Assembly: GCF_034274695.1 (NCBI RefSeq)
Contig: NZ_CP128362.1
Location: 496,001-560,000 of the forward strand
Reading direction: 5' to 3'
From: Chitinophaga sp. LS1
GTDB lineage: Bacteria > Bacteroidota > Bacteroidia > Chitinophagales > Chitinophagaceae
DNA: 64,000 nucleotides
Shown: positions 34,062 to 42,218 of the stretch, in pieces
Numbering within the stretch: position 1 is the first letter of the stretch
How the letters are laid out: each line of letters opens with the position of its first letter
Made by a program: the position numbers and the translations under genes
The notes under the pieces: generated by a model
What the model saw: only the letters and a program-made list of their open reading frames with translations
Told to the model about the DNA's origin: nothing
Databases searched by the model: none

Positions 34062-35555
34062 TTATCGTCTCCTATACCTTTTCTTTTTCTTTGCCTCTTT
34101 TAATAATTCTGATGAGATTCCATCATCATGAATTACCTCGAAAGCTGAATCTATCAAATTATTGAGTTGAACATTTAAGTAACTAGAAAATGCATGCATC
34201 GCCTCGATAGAAAATCTGTCAGGTAAAATCTTTGCCAAATTCCTATCTATATAGTTAGCTCTAGCTGGTGTCAATCCATTTGCAATTAGGTAATTGGTAA
34301 CACGCCTATCCAACTTCCAATAGTATTCTGGTAGAATTTTAGAATGTCCCGCTAAAAAAACCGGCCCTGATTCATTATTGCCTGCATTAATATGCACTCC
34401 TGCACTTAGCCATTTACAAAGCACCCCCTTAATTCCAGGCTTATAATCAGTCTGTGAGATAATAGAATTCACGAATTGCTTATTCCAAGAAACTGCCGGA
34501 ATATCTTCATCGGGCTGTAATCGGCTAAAGATTCCTTTTACGGAAAACGATCTTTCAATATCGCTACCCTTAAAAACCGTTAGTGTCAGATTGTCTACAA
34601 ATGTGATTCCATAGGCAAGCCCCTCTTTATTTCGATGAATATGGACATAGATTCCATTATCACTTAGTTCTTTCAGAAATCGCTTTTCATCAACCCCTTT
34701 ATTTAATACATCATCAATTATCCTGTAAATTCGCTCCCTATGTTCTGGCCTCGCCTTCTTCTTTTTAAACTGCCCTTGAAGAAAATCTAATTTTGGCTTT
34801 CCATAAATTGAACTTGATTTAATTCCTTTACCGATCAATTCTCCATTCGTTTGAATAGCGCGGTACACTAATCCGTTATGCTTTCTCATTCGACTATTTT
34901 CTTCACCCTGATCAGCAACAACATTGAATTGCCGTAATATTGAGTTGAATTCAGCCAAACTACCAAACTCGTAAAGAGAAATTACCGAACGGACTACACG
35001 AGATATTTCCTTCTTCGTCGGCTTCTCCCCATATTCAATAGCTTTAATGTCCGCCGCCTTAATTGCAATTGTTTCGTTAGATTTCTGCTCCTTGGCTTTT
35101 ATTAACCCGTACTTTTCCTCTAAGTACTCTGTGGCTGGTATTGACTTTTTAATTCCAATAAAAGAGGTATCGATTGCCTTACCATCGTCTTTAATTTTAG
35201 TTGTTACAACATGCATATGCTGTATTGCAGTATCAAAGTGTTCGTACAATAGAAATGGTTGGTTACCGAAATCAATTTTTTCCATGTACTCAACAGCAAG
35301 TCTCCGCAATAATTCTGGCGATAATTTTTCCGACGGATGAAACCCAATAGAAATATGCGTACAAACATTATCTGCCCGTTGCGCTAAATCTGCTAAGTGT
35401 TGTAAACGAAATAGCTTTTCTTTGAACGAAAGGTTCGATGCTTCTTTAGCATATAAATGAGCATATAATAGTTCGGCAGCCCCCTTTGCTACCTTTTCCT
35501 CGTTATATTCGACTGCACCTCGTATTTCTTCTCCCTCAATTATCCTTGCAACCAT
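34062..35555 (-). CDS. mobB: MOBP-type relaxase (Bacteroidota MobB)
   Basis: 497 aa. ADNVCTHISIGFHPSEKLSPELL (62-84) and LLYEHFDTAIQHMHVVTTKI (102-121) carry the His triad of PF03432 relaxases (His113 and His115 in HMHVV). It nicks at oriT and leads the strand into the recipient. The C-terminal half is a basic helical region, ending in KKKKRYRRR. It overlaps the accessory gene upstream by 16 nt. It appears intact, so the element might still be mobilised in trans. Confidence 0.88.
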   Translation of the reverse strand: MVARIIEGEEIRGAVEYNEEKVAKGAAELLYAHLYAKEASNLSFKEKLFRLQHLADLAQRADNVCTHISIGFHPSEKLSPELLRRLAVEYMEKIDFGNQPFLLYEHFDTAIQHMHVVTTKIKDDGKAIDTSFIGIKKSIPATEYLEEKYGLIKAKEQKSNETIAIKAADIKAIEYGEKPTKKEISRVVRSVISLYEFGSLAEFNSILRQFNVVADQGEENSRMRKHNGLVYRAIQTNGELIGKGIKSSSIYGKPKLDFLQGQFKKKKARPEHRERIYRIIDDVLNKGVDEKRFLKELSDNGIYVHIHRNKEGLAYGITFVDNLTLTVFKGSDIERSFSVKGIFSRLQPDEDIPAVSWNKQFVNSIISQTDYKPGIKGVLCKWLSAGVHINAGNNESGPVFLAGHSKILPEYYWKLDRRVTNYLIANGLTPARANYIDRNLAKILPDRFSIEAMHAFSSYLNVQLNNLIDSAFEVIHDDGISSELLKEAKKKKRYRRR

Positions 35556-35950
35556 TTCTCAGAAAATTGATCAATCCGGATCTGAATTTTTTCGATTTTT
35601 GATAAAAGTTGCGCTTGCAAATTTTCAGAAATCCCTAACCAGGTCAAATATTCTTTTGAGGGCGGAACGCTATTTAGCTTTTTTACGACTTGATTAAAAT
35701 TATTTCCAAGGTAGTTAAGCTCCTGCCGCAAAGTAATCAACTCATTCATGAACTCATCCAGTGACTGGTTGCGAACCTTTACATTGACTGGCTTATTAAA
35801 AATAATGCTACGCAGGTAGTCGCTTAGTTTTCTATATGTGGTATCCTTCAGCTTTCCAAAAAGAATTTCATGTTCCTTTTCTGTTAACCTAATATTGCAC
35901 CAACATGTGCGCTTGTCATGATTTTCCCTCACACTATTTTTCATTTCCAT
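35540..35950 (-). CDS. mobA: Relaxosome accessory protein (MobA/MobC-type, PF05713-like)
   Basis: 136 aa from the ATG at 35950 (MEMKNSVREN); the longer open frame passes through the oriT-like hairpins and is not credible. CWCNIRLTEKEHEILFGKLKDTTYRKLSDYLRSIIFNKPV has the ribbon-helix-helix-like start of the family. SLDEFMNELITLRQELNYLGNNFNQVVKKLN is the typical family signature. It should bind oriT and load the relaxase. Confidence 0.88.
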   Translation of the reverse strand: MEMKNSVRENHDKRTCWCNIRLTEKEHEILFGKLKDTTYRKLSDYLRSIIFNKPVNVKVRNQSLDEFMNELITLRQELNYLGNNFNQVVKKLNSVPPSKEYLTWLGISENLQAQLLSKIEKIQIRIDQFSEKWLQG

Positions 35951-35974
35951 TCTCACTTTAATGAAGATTAATAC

Positions 35975-36070
35975 TGCCGGCGCGACTTCGGAGCATAGCC
36001 CGCCAAGCGGGTTTGTGTAACAAACCCACAGCTTGCTGTGTGCAGCGGAGCAGGCACACAGGCACACTAT
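35975..36070. other. Candidate origin of transfer (oriT)
   Basis: Three adjoining hairpins directly upstream of the accessory relaxosome gene: CCCGC-CAA-GCGGG (35999-36011), GGGTTTG-TGTAA-CAAACCC (36009-36027) and CACAGC-TT-GCTGTG (36027-36040), then GTGTGC...GCACAC. GC is higher than in flanking DNA. Placement next to mob genes is typical of oriT. The nick site was not identified. Confidence 0.6.
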
Positions 36071-36126
36071 TAGACATACAAACCATTGCCTATAAATTGG
36101 CTTCCTAATTAATAAAAAAGGAAATT

Positions 36127-36588
36127 TCACCTTTTCAATCCCCGATTCTGATTACTATCGTCTTTGATAATCCTTAGTGATCTTTGAGTTTGTAGCGATG
36201 TTTGAGTTTGTACAAACTGAATCAGTTCCGTAAAAGAGGGTAATAAATTTATCGAGTTTGCTTCAATACTTCCTTTTTGTCCTTCAATATTATAATCCAA
36301 TCCGCGAAAATGTAAACCATTGACGCATCCGAATTCGTATTTGAAAGCTAATTGAATATCCTTTCCGTTATTTCGTCCGGACGTATGTATGCTAACCGGT
36401 GACGGATCAGCATCTCCCAAATAATATTCCCTACGACACTCATCAATGTATCCGCCATAGAAGAATTGACGCAATTGCTTTTCAGCCGTTCCGAGTTTAT
36501 TATTGCAGTTAAGTTCCTCCGATAAATAGCCCTAACATTCAAACTTTTTCATCTCAAGGTAAATATCATGCTCGAATTCAAAATCCAT
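36127..36588 (-). pseudogene. Hypothetical gene with in-frame TAG
   Basis: From the ATG at 36588: MDFEFEHDIYLEMKKFEC, TAG (36532-36534), then GYLSEELNCNNKLGTAEKQL...RQFFYGGYIDECRREYYLGDADPSPVSIH...GKDIQLAFKYEF. The frame is continuous around the stop (154 codons), consistent with one CAG to TAG change. The downstream part could be restarted at a TTG. Family not recognised. It lies upstream of oriT, next to several other genes with nonsense mutations. Confidence 0.6.
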
Positions 36589-36628
36589 ACAACGGAAATA
36601 AAAGGTAATACAACAAATTGGCAATAAA

Positions 36629-36862
36629 TCAAAATGGCAATCCACGTTTCTTTCTAACTGCTCCAAATGAATTCTTATTATCAAATAACCCTTTTTGTTT
36701 CTTTGCTTTGTTAATTATCCTCACAGCCCGATATGCAGAATTCAAAAGTTGTGATAATGAATTAGCAATAACCACATTATCATTTCGTAATGGTCTATTC
36801 GCAAGAAAGTGAATTAATCTGCCTCTATCATCAAGGTTATCTAATTCAGATAGTAAGATGGC
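36629..36862 (-). pseudogene. Open frame without a start codon
   Basis: ILLSELDNLDDRGRLIHFL...NRPLRNDNVVIANSLSQLLNSAYRAVRIINKAKKQ...AVRKKRGLPF looks like a normal protein end of 78 codons but has no ATG, GTG or TTG at its 5' end, and overlaps the tail of the 73-aa gene in another frame. It may be a 5'-truncated gene or joined to its neighbour by a lost frame. Confidence 0.35.
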
Positions 36863-37062
36863 GATTTAGGATGTACAAATATTTCATTGCCGGATTCGTT
36901 GAAATAAAATTCAATGCACCCAACTTGTTGTTTCTTATAACCATATTCTTTCATCGCAAAAGGAAAATAGTACGTATCCTCCACCTGCCTTAGTACTTTT
37001 AAATAAACATTTTCGCCGTTACCATCAAGCCATTTTGTACTATCCTTAATTAAATAAGCCAT
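36841..37062 (-). CDS. Small hypothetical protein
   Basis: 73 aa, ATG at 37062: MAYLIKDSTKWLDGNGENVY...VGCIEFYFNESGNEIFVHPKSPSYYLN. It looks like a small beta-rich protein. No signal peptide, no known family. Its end overlaps the start-less frame 36629-36862 in a different frame, so a frameshift fusion of the two is possible. Confidence 0.45.
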   Translation of the reverse strand: MAYLIKDSTKWLDGNGENVYLKVLRQVEDTYYFPFAMKEYGYKKQQVGCIEFYFNESGNEIFVHPKSPSYYLN

Positions 37063-37120
37063 AATAATTAGATATTATCGTATTGATAAAATAATAAATA
37101 CAATCCCAGCTCAAAAACAT

Positions 37121-37858
37121 TTACGGCTTTCGCTTACTTTTCCCATTTGAGTTTGACTTTATTGTACGATCTGGTTTTGGCCTATTTAGACGTAAAAAAA
37201 TTCGTTGATGCTTACTATAGTATTCTTTAAAAGTCGGGGTTAGTTTATAACCAGAAATTCCTTTAGTGCGAATTGCCAACCCGACGGGATCAAGATACCA
37301 CAATCCAGGAACGTTTATTGTTGCCTTTAGCGCATTCTTGTCAGTTGAATTGCGTGCTAAATTTTTAATTCCATTGCAATAATTCATTTGAAACATATCC
37401 GTTTCATCATAAAGTCCCACAGATGAAAAGTCGATTTTGTTGCCTCTGTTAGATAGTTGGGTAAATTCTTAGTTTTTAGTATCAACAAAAAAGTCCACAT
37501 CCAATACGGTGAGAAATGGAATTTCACGACCAATAAATTTATAATTACCAAATTCAACGTGGCCGATGTTTTTAGATTCATCTCGTTGGACTCCGGCCTC
37601 TGAATAACCTTCAGGATCAAGAATATACATTGGCGGAATCTCAATGTATGCTACTTCCATAGGCACTGAGTCTATTCCCTTAGGCAAATGGTATATATTT
37701 CTCGTATTATTATCAAATAGAAACCGACGCAATCCTGTATTGCCGTCTATTTCCATTTCTGATAAGAAAAGTTTGTTTTGCCCGTTTTCTTTTTCAGATA
37801 AACAGTTATTAACCGAATCTGGTATAAAATCTATACCTGTAATCACAATCTCACTCAT
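37121..37858 (-). pseudogene. Hypothetical gene with in-frame TAA
   Basis: From the ATG at 37858: MSEIVITGIDFIPDSVNNCL...VAYIEIPPMYILDPEGYSEAG...DVDFFVDTKN, TAA (about 37469-37471), then EFTQLSNRGNKIDFSSVGLYDETD...NVPGLWYLDPVGLAIRTKGI...SNGKSKRKP. Both parts are in one frame of 246 codons with a single stop. The N-terminal product might still fold. Family not recognised. No signal peptide. Confidence 0.6.
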
Positions 37859-37912
37859 AACTTATCTGTTTACTATCATTAATCGCTTCTACTGTCCAAA
37901 GAACAATGTTTG

Positions 37913-38170
37913 TTAAACCTTCAGTCCTTTATCATTGCCTGTTCCTTTGATTATTCGCTGTTTCTTGGAAATTTCTTCGGGCGTATATGGCTTCAACACA
38001 TTACGTTTTGACATATCAGTCAAATAGAAATTGCTATACGTCTTCCCTTTATCCTGGTTTTTCATAAGCTGTTTTGCATATGCATCGGATTCAGAAATGC
38101 TGCCAACAGGATGAAATATTTCGAACTTTTCTTTCAAAAAATGCGGTTCGACATTGTAGTGTAAATACAT
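37913..38170 (-). CDS. Small hypothetical protein downstream of the methyltransferase
   Basis: 85 aa, MYLHYNVEPHFLKEKFEIFH...GKTYSNFYLTDMSKRNVLKP...SKKQRIIKGTGNDKGLKV. Charged and soluble. It starts 11 nt after the methyltransferase stop and is probably in its transcript. Not an obvious nuclease or Vsr protein. Function unknown. Confidence 0.5.
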   Translation of the reverse strand: MYLHYNVEPHFLKEKFEIFHPVGSISESDAYAKQLMKNQDKGKTYSNFYLTDMSKRNVLKPYTPEEISKKQRIIKGTGNDKGLKV

Positions 38171-38181
38171 TTTGAACAGTT

Positions 38182-39000
38182 TTAAGCATGATGAATAATA
38201 TCTATTGCTCGGAAAATCTCATAAGCAATTGCTGGAACTATCGAATTGCCATATCCTTTTATCTCGTTTTTAACCAGCCTGGTGGAAAACCCATCATAAT
38301 TCTCAATAAGTCCGGGTTTGGCAAGGATGTCTTTCTCGATCCGCTGTAGATTGAAAGTCTTGATCCGTGTAAGAAATGGCGCAGGTAAGATCTCTTCTGT
38401 TCTGCAAGTCCCGAACAGCCTCCTTTCATATCGGAAACGGTCGGAGTAGGCCAAAAACCAGATCCTATCTCGTCGGTGCCACGCACCAACGGCACAAGCT
38501 GGAATAATAATCGGCTGGACAGAATATCCCATTCTTTCAAAATCTTTGCAGATGGTTTCAATAATAAATTCTTCTTCGACTGTATAAGTTTTATCTTCTT
38601 CCCATAAAGAGGCTTGATCTGCCAGGCTAGTTGATAGACTGGATTGTACCATACTGGTGATTCCAACAACATTTTCACCAACAACCCAAGTGGGTCTGAC
38701 CTCATTAATAATTCTGAGCATCTGCGGCCAGAGGTAACGGTTATCGCTGCTCCCTCTCCTTTTCCCGGCTGCTGAAAAAGGTTGACAGGGCCATCCACCG
38801 GAAATAACATCAATTGCTCCATAGTATTTTTTTGCATTTACCCTCCTTATATCGCAATATCTTACGCTACTTGGAAACCGCCTTCTAAGTACCTCCTGAC
38901 AGAATGAATCTATTTCAATCTGAAAAACGTTTTCCCAATTTAAATAACTCGCTGCTAAGTCAAATCCGCCCACTCCCGAGAAGATACTCCCATGTTTCAT
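38182..39000 (-). CDS. DNA (cytosine-5) methyltransferase
   Basis: 272 aa from the ATG at 39000 (MKHGSIFSGVGGFDLAA, motif I). Motif IV has the catalytic Cys in GGWPCQPFS (Cys72), motif VI is GENV (about 108-111), motif VIII WHRRDRIW, motif X GYGNSIVPAIAYEIFRAI. The target-recognition region (about 195-240) is short. No restriction endonuclease is next to it, so it is an orphan enzyme, perhaps for evading host restriction after transfer. Starts are preceded by repeated GTGAAAATG motifs. Confidence 0.92.
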   Translation of the reverse strand: MKHGSIFSGVGGFDLAASYLNWENVFQIEIDSFCQEVLRRRFPSSVRYCDIRRVNAKKYYGAIDVISGGWPCQPFSAAGKRRGSSDNRYLWPQMLRIINEVRPTWVVGENVVGITSMVQSSLSTSLADQASLWEEDKTYTVEEEFIIETICKDFERMGYSVQPIIIPACAVGAWHRRDRIWFLAYSDRFRYERRLFGTCRTEEILPAPFLTRIKTFNLQRIEKDILAKPGLIENYDGFSTRLVKNEIKGYGNSIVPAIAYEIFRAIDIIHHA

Positions 39001-39112
39001 TTTCACATTTTCATTTTCACATCTTCGTATGCCCATGCGTCGCATTGGCTGCCGCCAATGGAGTTTTTTTTAGCCATCCCTGCAAGAATAGCTAAGTCAG
39101 GAATCAGAGCGT

Positions 39113-39385
39113 TTATTTGACAGGGAAAAGGTATCCTGCCACTTTGGCACCGCAACTAGTCTTGTTTTTTAAAGGAATTGAATTCCTAAAACTCACGATC
39201 CAGTTGTAGGCAAGCACCTTCCAGTTTCTAAATTGCTCGCCCTTCTCATTACTCCATCTTTTTGATTCATAGAATAAATAGAATGCATCAGAATGTTTCT
39301 CAGACAGATTGAGTAACCGGAAGTAGATATAAACCTCATTTCGTGCTGGTGGGGTAAATTGATTACACTTTGTCATAAATGTCAT
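39113..39385 (-). CDS. Small helical ICE protein
   Basis: About 90 aa from the ATG at 39385 (MTFMTKCNQF; the ATG at 39376 is equally possible). VYIYFRLLNLSEKHSDAFYLFYESKRWSNEKGEQFRNWKVLAYNWI is a pattern often seen in small CTn-borne proteins and in tails of primosomal proteins (W-x-N-x-K/W-K-x-x-A-x-x-W). Possibly DNA-binding. Stops 27 bases upstream of nothing in particular on this strand before the methyltransferase. Confidence 0.55.
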   Translation of the reverse strand: MTFMTKCNQFTPPARNEVYIYFRLLNLSEKHSDAFYLFYESKRWSNEKGEQFRNWKVLAYNWIVSFRNSIPLKNKTSCGAKVAGYLFPVK

Positions 39386-39433
39386 TTTGCTATACCAAAG
39401 GTGGTGTAACAAAAAGGCGATTCTATACACCAA

Positions 39434-39731
39434 ACATACAGGTGTACATTTTAAAATTGTCTTTTACGGAAGTAAGAATGCATATTCGTGATTGAAAAGG
39501 GGCTATGAGAACTTCTGTGAAATATTAGCAATTGTACATAATACTAAACAAGGTTTTGAAAGAAAAGGAAACTCTGTTTAATGACGAAACGGATAAATGG
39601 TTATTTGATCTGGATGCTCCGGTAGATATATGCCTTAATTTTTTACAAGATGGTAAAAAATTTTGAAGGGGTGGTCGCACCGGCTTGTGGAAACAGCCAG
39701 TATTTTTTTATATTTAGGTAGCCAATCCTGA
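39434..39731. other. Junction region with a short remnant
   Basis: A plus-strand frame of about 43 codons (39534-39666) reads LNKVLKEKETLFNDETDKWL...DICLNFLQDGKKF and stops. It lacks a start and is probably a gene tail. No repeat or att-like sequence was noticed. The region separates ICE-type genes from the RHS island and may hide a boundary. Confidence 0.35.
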
Positions 39732-40451
39732 ATGTTTATCATGAATTACCTAAATTTCTTTCCATGTTTGCTGCAACTTAACCTCAACGATCCAAAGCTG
39801 TGGGAGGGGATAAAGATCACCGACTGGATCAGTGCCATGGGCGTGGTCATCGGTGTGCCTGTAGCTATTGTCAGTATCTTTAAGCTGTTCCAAAAGAATA
39901 AGGAGCATGAGCAGCAAATCGCATCTTTTACTTCCATGGTAATATCGCTTGATAAACAGGCCGCCGAATTACTGGAACAAAACAAGTTGTTGCAGCAGGA
40001 TCTGCAACTCCGGGAGAACATCGCCAAAGCCAGCGTAAAACCTGAGCTATTCCTGGTTGAAGAGGAGAGTTATCTCTGCAAAGAAGGAGTTAGGATTTTT
40101 GTTCGTAATACCGGACAGCAGGCTTATTTCGAAGGTTTCGATCAGCCGGTGAACTTTGATAATTTTGAATGGCGTGTCCAGCCCAATTTACATGAACCTA
40201 TTCGCCAAGGCGAGGAATGCCACTTCTTTGCCGCTTATCTTCCATTGGAGCAGAAACTACTGGAACCGCATAGTGACGATCTGGAACAGTATGACCTAAT
40301 TAAACTTGCCGCACCTGTTCCCGAGGATTTGATCAGCGTTCGCCTGAACTTTAGAGACAGCTTAGGATACCGTCATGCCTATCGTATCTACCGCGATACG
40401 AAAGCTCTAAATAGCATGGCCAATCTGAAAATGCACCCTATATTATCGTAA
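39732..40451 (+). CDS. Membrane-anchored protein with coiled coil
   Basis: 239 aa. One helix at about 33-51 (ISAMGVVIGVPVAIVSIF), then a coiled coil (KNKEHEQQIASFTSMVISLDKQAAELLEQNKLLQQDLQL) and a beta-rich C-terminal domain (VRIFVRNTGQQAYFEGF..., VSVRLNF...). No known family. GC and codon use appear higher than in the AT-rich genes on either side, which suggests a different origin. Transcribed towards the RHS genes, convergent with them. Confidence 0.65.
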   Translation: MFIMNYLNFFPCLLQLNLNDPKLWEGIKITDWISAMGVVIGVPVAIVSIFKLFQKNKEHEQQIASFTSMVISLDKQAAELLEQNKLLQQDLQLRENIAKASVKPELFLVEEESYLCKEGVRIFVRNTGQQAYFEGFDQPVNFDNFEWRVQPNLHEPIRQGEECHFFAAYLPLEQKLLEPHSDDLEQYDLIKLAAPVPEDLISVRLNFRDSLGYRHAYRIYRDTKALNSMANLKMHPILS

Positions 40452-40454
40452 TAG

Positions 40455-40823
40455 CTAACCTGCCATAAAGTGTAATACCTGGTAAAATCCATGATAAGGT
40501 TTACCCTTTTCAATACACAGAATATAAGTTCGTTTATTTTTGTCTTTCACCTCCAATCTGGTAAAATCATTTTTATCCATTATCCGATTCTTATACTCCT
40601 CTTGCAGAGCAAATGACACGTTAGCAATATCATTATTAAAAATGATTTCATTTGATGAAGTGGCAATCTTCTTATTTGTCAACAATACCCACTCATCATC
40701 ATTCTTATAATAGATTAGTAAGCCTTTTTCGTCATCGGCTAAAGAAGATAGTATATGTTTGTATTGGGAGCTGTTACTTTCATCTATAATTTTTGTGAAT
40801 AGTCCTTCTCCTCCTTTCCTTTT
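40455..40823 (-). pseudogene. Probable small gene lacking an ATG
   Basis: The frame is open from the codon after a stop at 40824 and reads GGEGLFTKIIDESNSSQYKH...DDEKGLLIYYKNDDEWVLL..., then the tail KPYHGFYQVLHFMAG. No ATG in frame precedes these residues; a TTG at 40685 gives a short form. It lies after a toxin-immunity pair, so it may be a second immunity gene or a 5'-truncated one. Convergent, 4 bp from the 39732 gene. Confidence 0.4.
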
Positions 40824-40841
40824 TTAATATAATATTAGAAC

Positions 40842-41285
40842 TCATATTTGTATCTGATTTACACACTCAATAAAGTCCTTCTTAAATTTCTCTTTATCAA
40901 AATCAGGAATTTCTAAAACATCAATTGCTACAATGGAATTAATAAGTTCGGTTTTAATTCGTTTGATTAATTCATCTCCTTGTGCATTTAATATACTTTG
41001 GAAATCAGCAATGAATTCGTACTCAACATTCCTTTCAATTATTGACTCAGGAAGTCCTTTAGTTTTAATAATTTTGGGCCCCAGGACATAACTAGGTTTT
41101 CTTAATTTCAAGATCTTTAAGCTTTTAGGGTTCATACATATAAACCCAATAACTAAATTTAATACACCACTACCATAATCTCTTTCCTTAAGAAAGGAAC
41201 AAATTTTTTCATTAAAAATTGATATAACACTTAGGTTCGGGCCGACTTCGGGACTAATCATTTCACCTATATAAAAATTTTCCAT
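40842..41285 (-). CDS. Probable immunity protein of the GIY-YIG-like RHS toxin tip
   Basis: 147 aa, MENFYIGEMISPEVGPNLSV...FLKERDYGSGVLNLVIGFIC...EYEFIADFQSILNAQGDELI. Soluble. It lies right after the displaced RHS tail. When the IS is removed by eye the toxin frame (YNFFKTNGKFLYR, stop) overlaps this ATG by about 30 nt, the usual arrangement for toxin and immunity genes. It resembles Imm44-type proteins only loosely, so family is uncertain. Confidence 0.55.
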   Translation of the reverse strand: MENFYIGEMISPEVGPNLSVISIFNEKICSFLKERDYGSGVLNLVIGFICMNPKSLKILKLRKPSYVLGPKIIKTKGLPESIIERNVEYEFIADFQSILNAQGDELIKRIKTELINSIVAIDVLEIPDFDKEKFKKDFIECVNQIQI

Positions 41286-41304
41286 TTGTTTTAAAGAAGT
41301 TATG

Positions 41305-42215
41305 GAAGTTGTTTAAACTTATTTAGGTAAAAAAAGAAGAGTCCCAGGAATTGTAGATTTTTGTTTTTGCGAAAAAAAAGGAACTACTCTGGGACTCATA
41401 GACGAAGATAAAATAAGAGAATGGATATTACCACATTTAAGTAAGGGAAAGCGAGGTTTTAAGCCGAGAATATGTCTGGTAAAAGTGGTACAGCTAATCT
41501 TAAAGCGTATGAAAACTGGGTGCCAATGGCGGGAACTAAGTGTTCGGGAGTACATTGAAGATCCCAAAGTAAGCTGGCAGCATATATATTACTATTTCAA
41601 TAAATGGAGTAAAGATGAATCATTCAAGGCAGCCTGGAAAGCGCTATTGTCAAGCCACAAACAGCTCCTGGACTTATCGTGCGCCCAACTTGATGGTAGT
41701 CATACACCGGCTAAACGGGGAGGAGAACAGGTGGGATACCAGGGCAGAAAGGCCTGTAAGACAACTAACAGTTTGTATTTGAGCGATAACAATGGCTAAA
41801 TACTGTCGGTAGGTAGTCCGCAAAGTGGGGAACATAATGATTTGTATGAGATCAGTAGCATTTTTGAAAAAATGATCAGTTTATTGGAGGAAGCGGGTAT
41901 TAACAGTAGCGGCGTTTTTTTGAATGCAGATCCTGGTTTTGACAGTGAGGAGCTACGGAAGGCTTGTGATATAAAAGAAATAGAGCTAAATGTGAAACCC
42001 AATAAGCGTAACGGCAAAACCGCCAGTGAGGAGTATAGATATTTTGATGACCAATTGTACAAAAGGAGAACAAAAATTGAGCATGCCAATGCCTGGTTAG
42101 ACGCGTTTAAAGCTCTATCTGTTCGCTATGAAACAAAAGTATTCACATGGATGGGGTTACATTGGCTTGCTCTTATTACATTATTCTGTCGAAAATTAAA
42201 AGTTTAAACAACTTC
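41305..42215 (+). mobile_element. IS5-family insertion sequence
   Basis: 15-bp perfect terminal repeats GAAGTTGTTTAAACT (41305-41319) and AGTTTAAACAACTTC (42201-42215), total about 0.9 kb. It encodes one IS5-type transposase with an in-frame stop. It interrupts the 3' end of an RHS toxin gene; a TA target duplication would restore the toxin frame. Confidence 0.8.
41389..42207 (+). pseudogene. IS5-family transposase with in-frame TAA
   Basis: LGLIDEDKIREWILPHLSKG, KTGCQWREL, WQHIYYYFNKW, AQLDGSHTPAKRGGEQ...YQGRKACKTT (catalytic Asp in LDGSH), NSLYLSDNNG, TAA (41797-41799), then ILSVGSPQSGEHND...NADPGFDSEELRK (second Asp) and RTKIEHANAWLDAFKAL. Both halves share one frame, consistent with a single CAA to TAA change. 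No ATG is visible at the start. The element is probably no longer self-mobile. Confidence 0.8.
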
Positions 42216-42218
42216 GTT

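Larger units (their letters stand above)
1..39433. mobile_element. Integrative conjugative element of Bacteroidota CTn type (boundaries not seen)
   Basis: Seen: a minus-strand tra operon with nine recognisable Tra proteins, an RteC regulator, a coupling protein, a relaxase with accessory protein, an oriT-like hairpin cluster, a DUF932 protein and an orphan DNA methyltransferase. This is the standard content of Bacteroides-type conjugative transposons. The left end lies outside the window. The right end is unclear because the methyltransferase and small-gene zone merges into an RHS toxin island. No att repeats were identified, and the only integrase seen is a degraded fragment. A conjugative plasmid integrated into the chromosome is an alternative. 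Confidence 0.72.

Noticed and set aside
41319..41567. 82-aa minus-strand frame inside the IS
   Set aside because: Antisense to the conserved IS5 transposase sequence.
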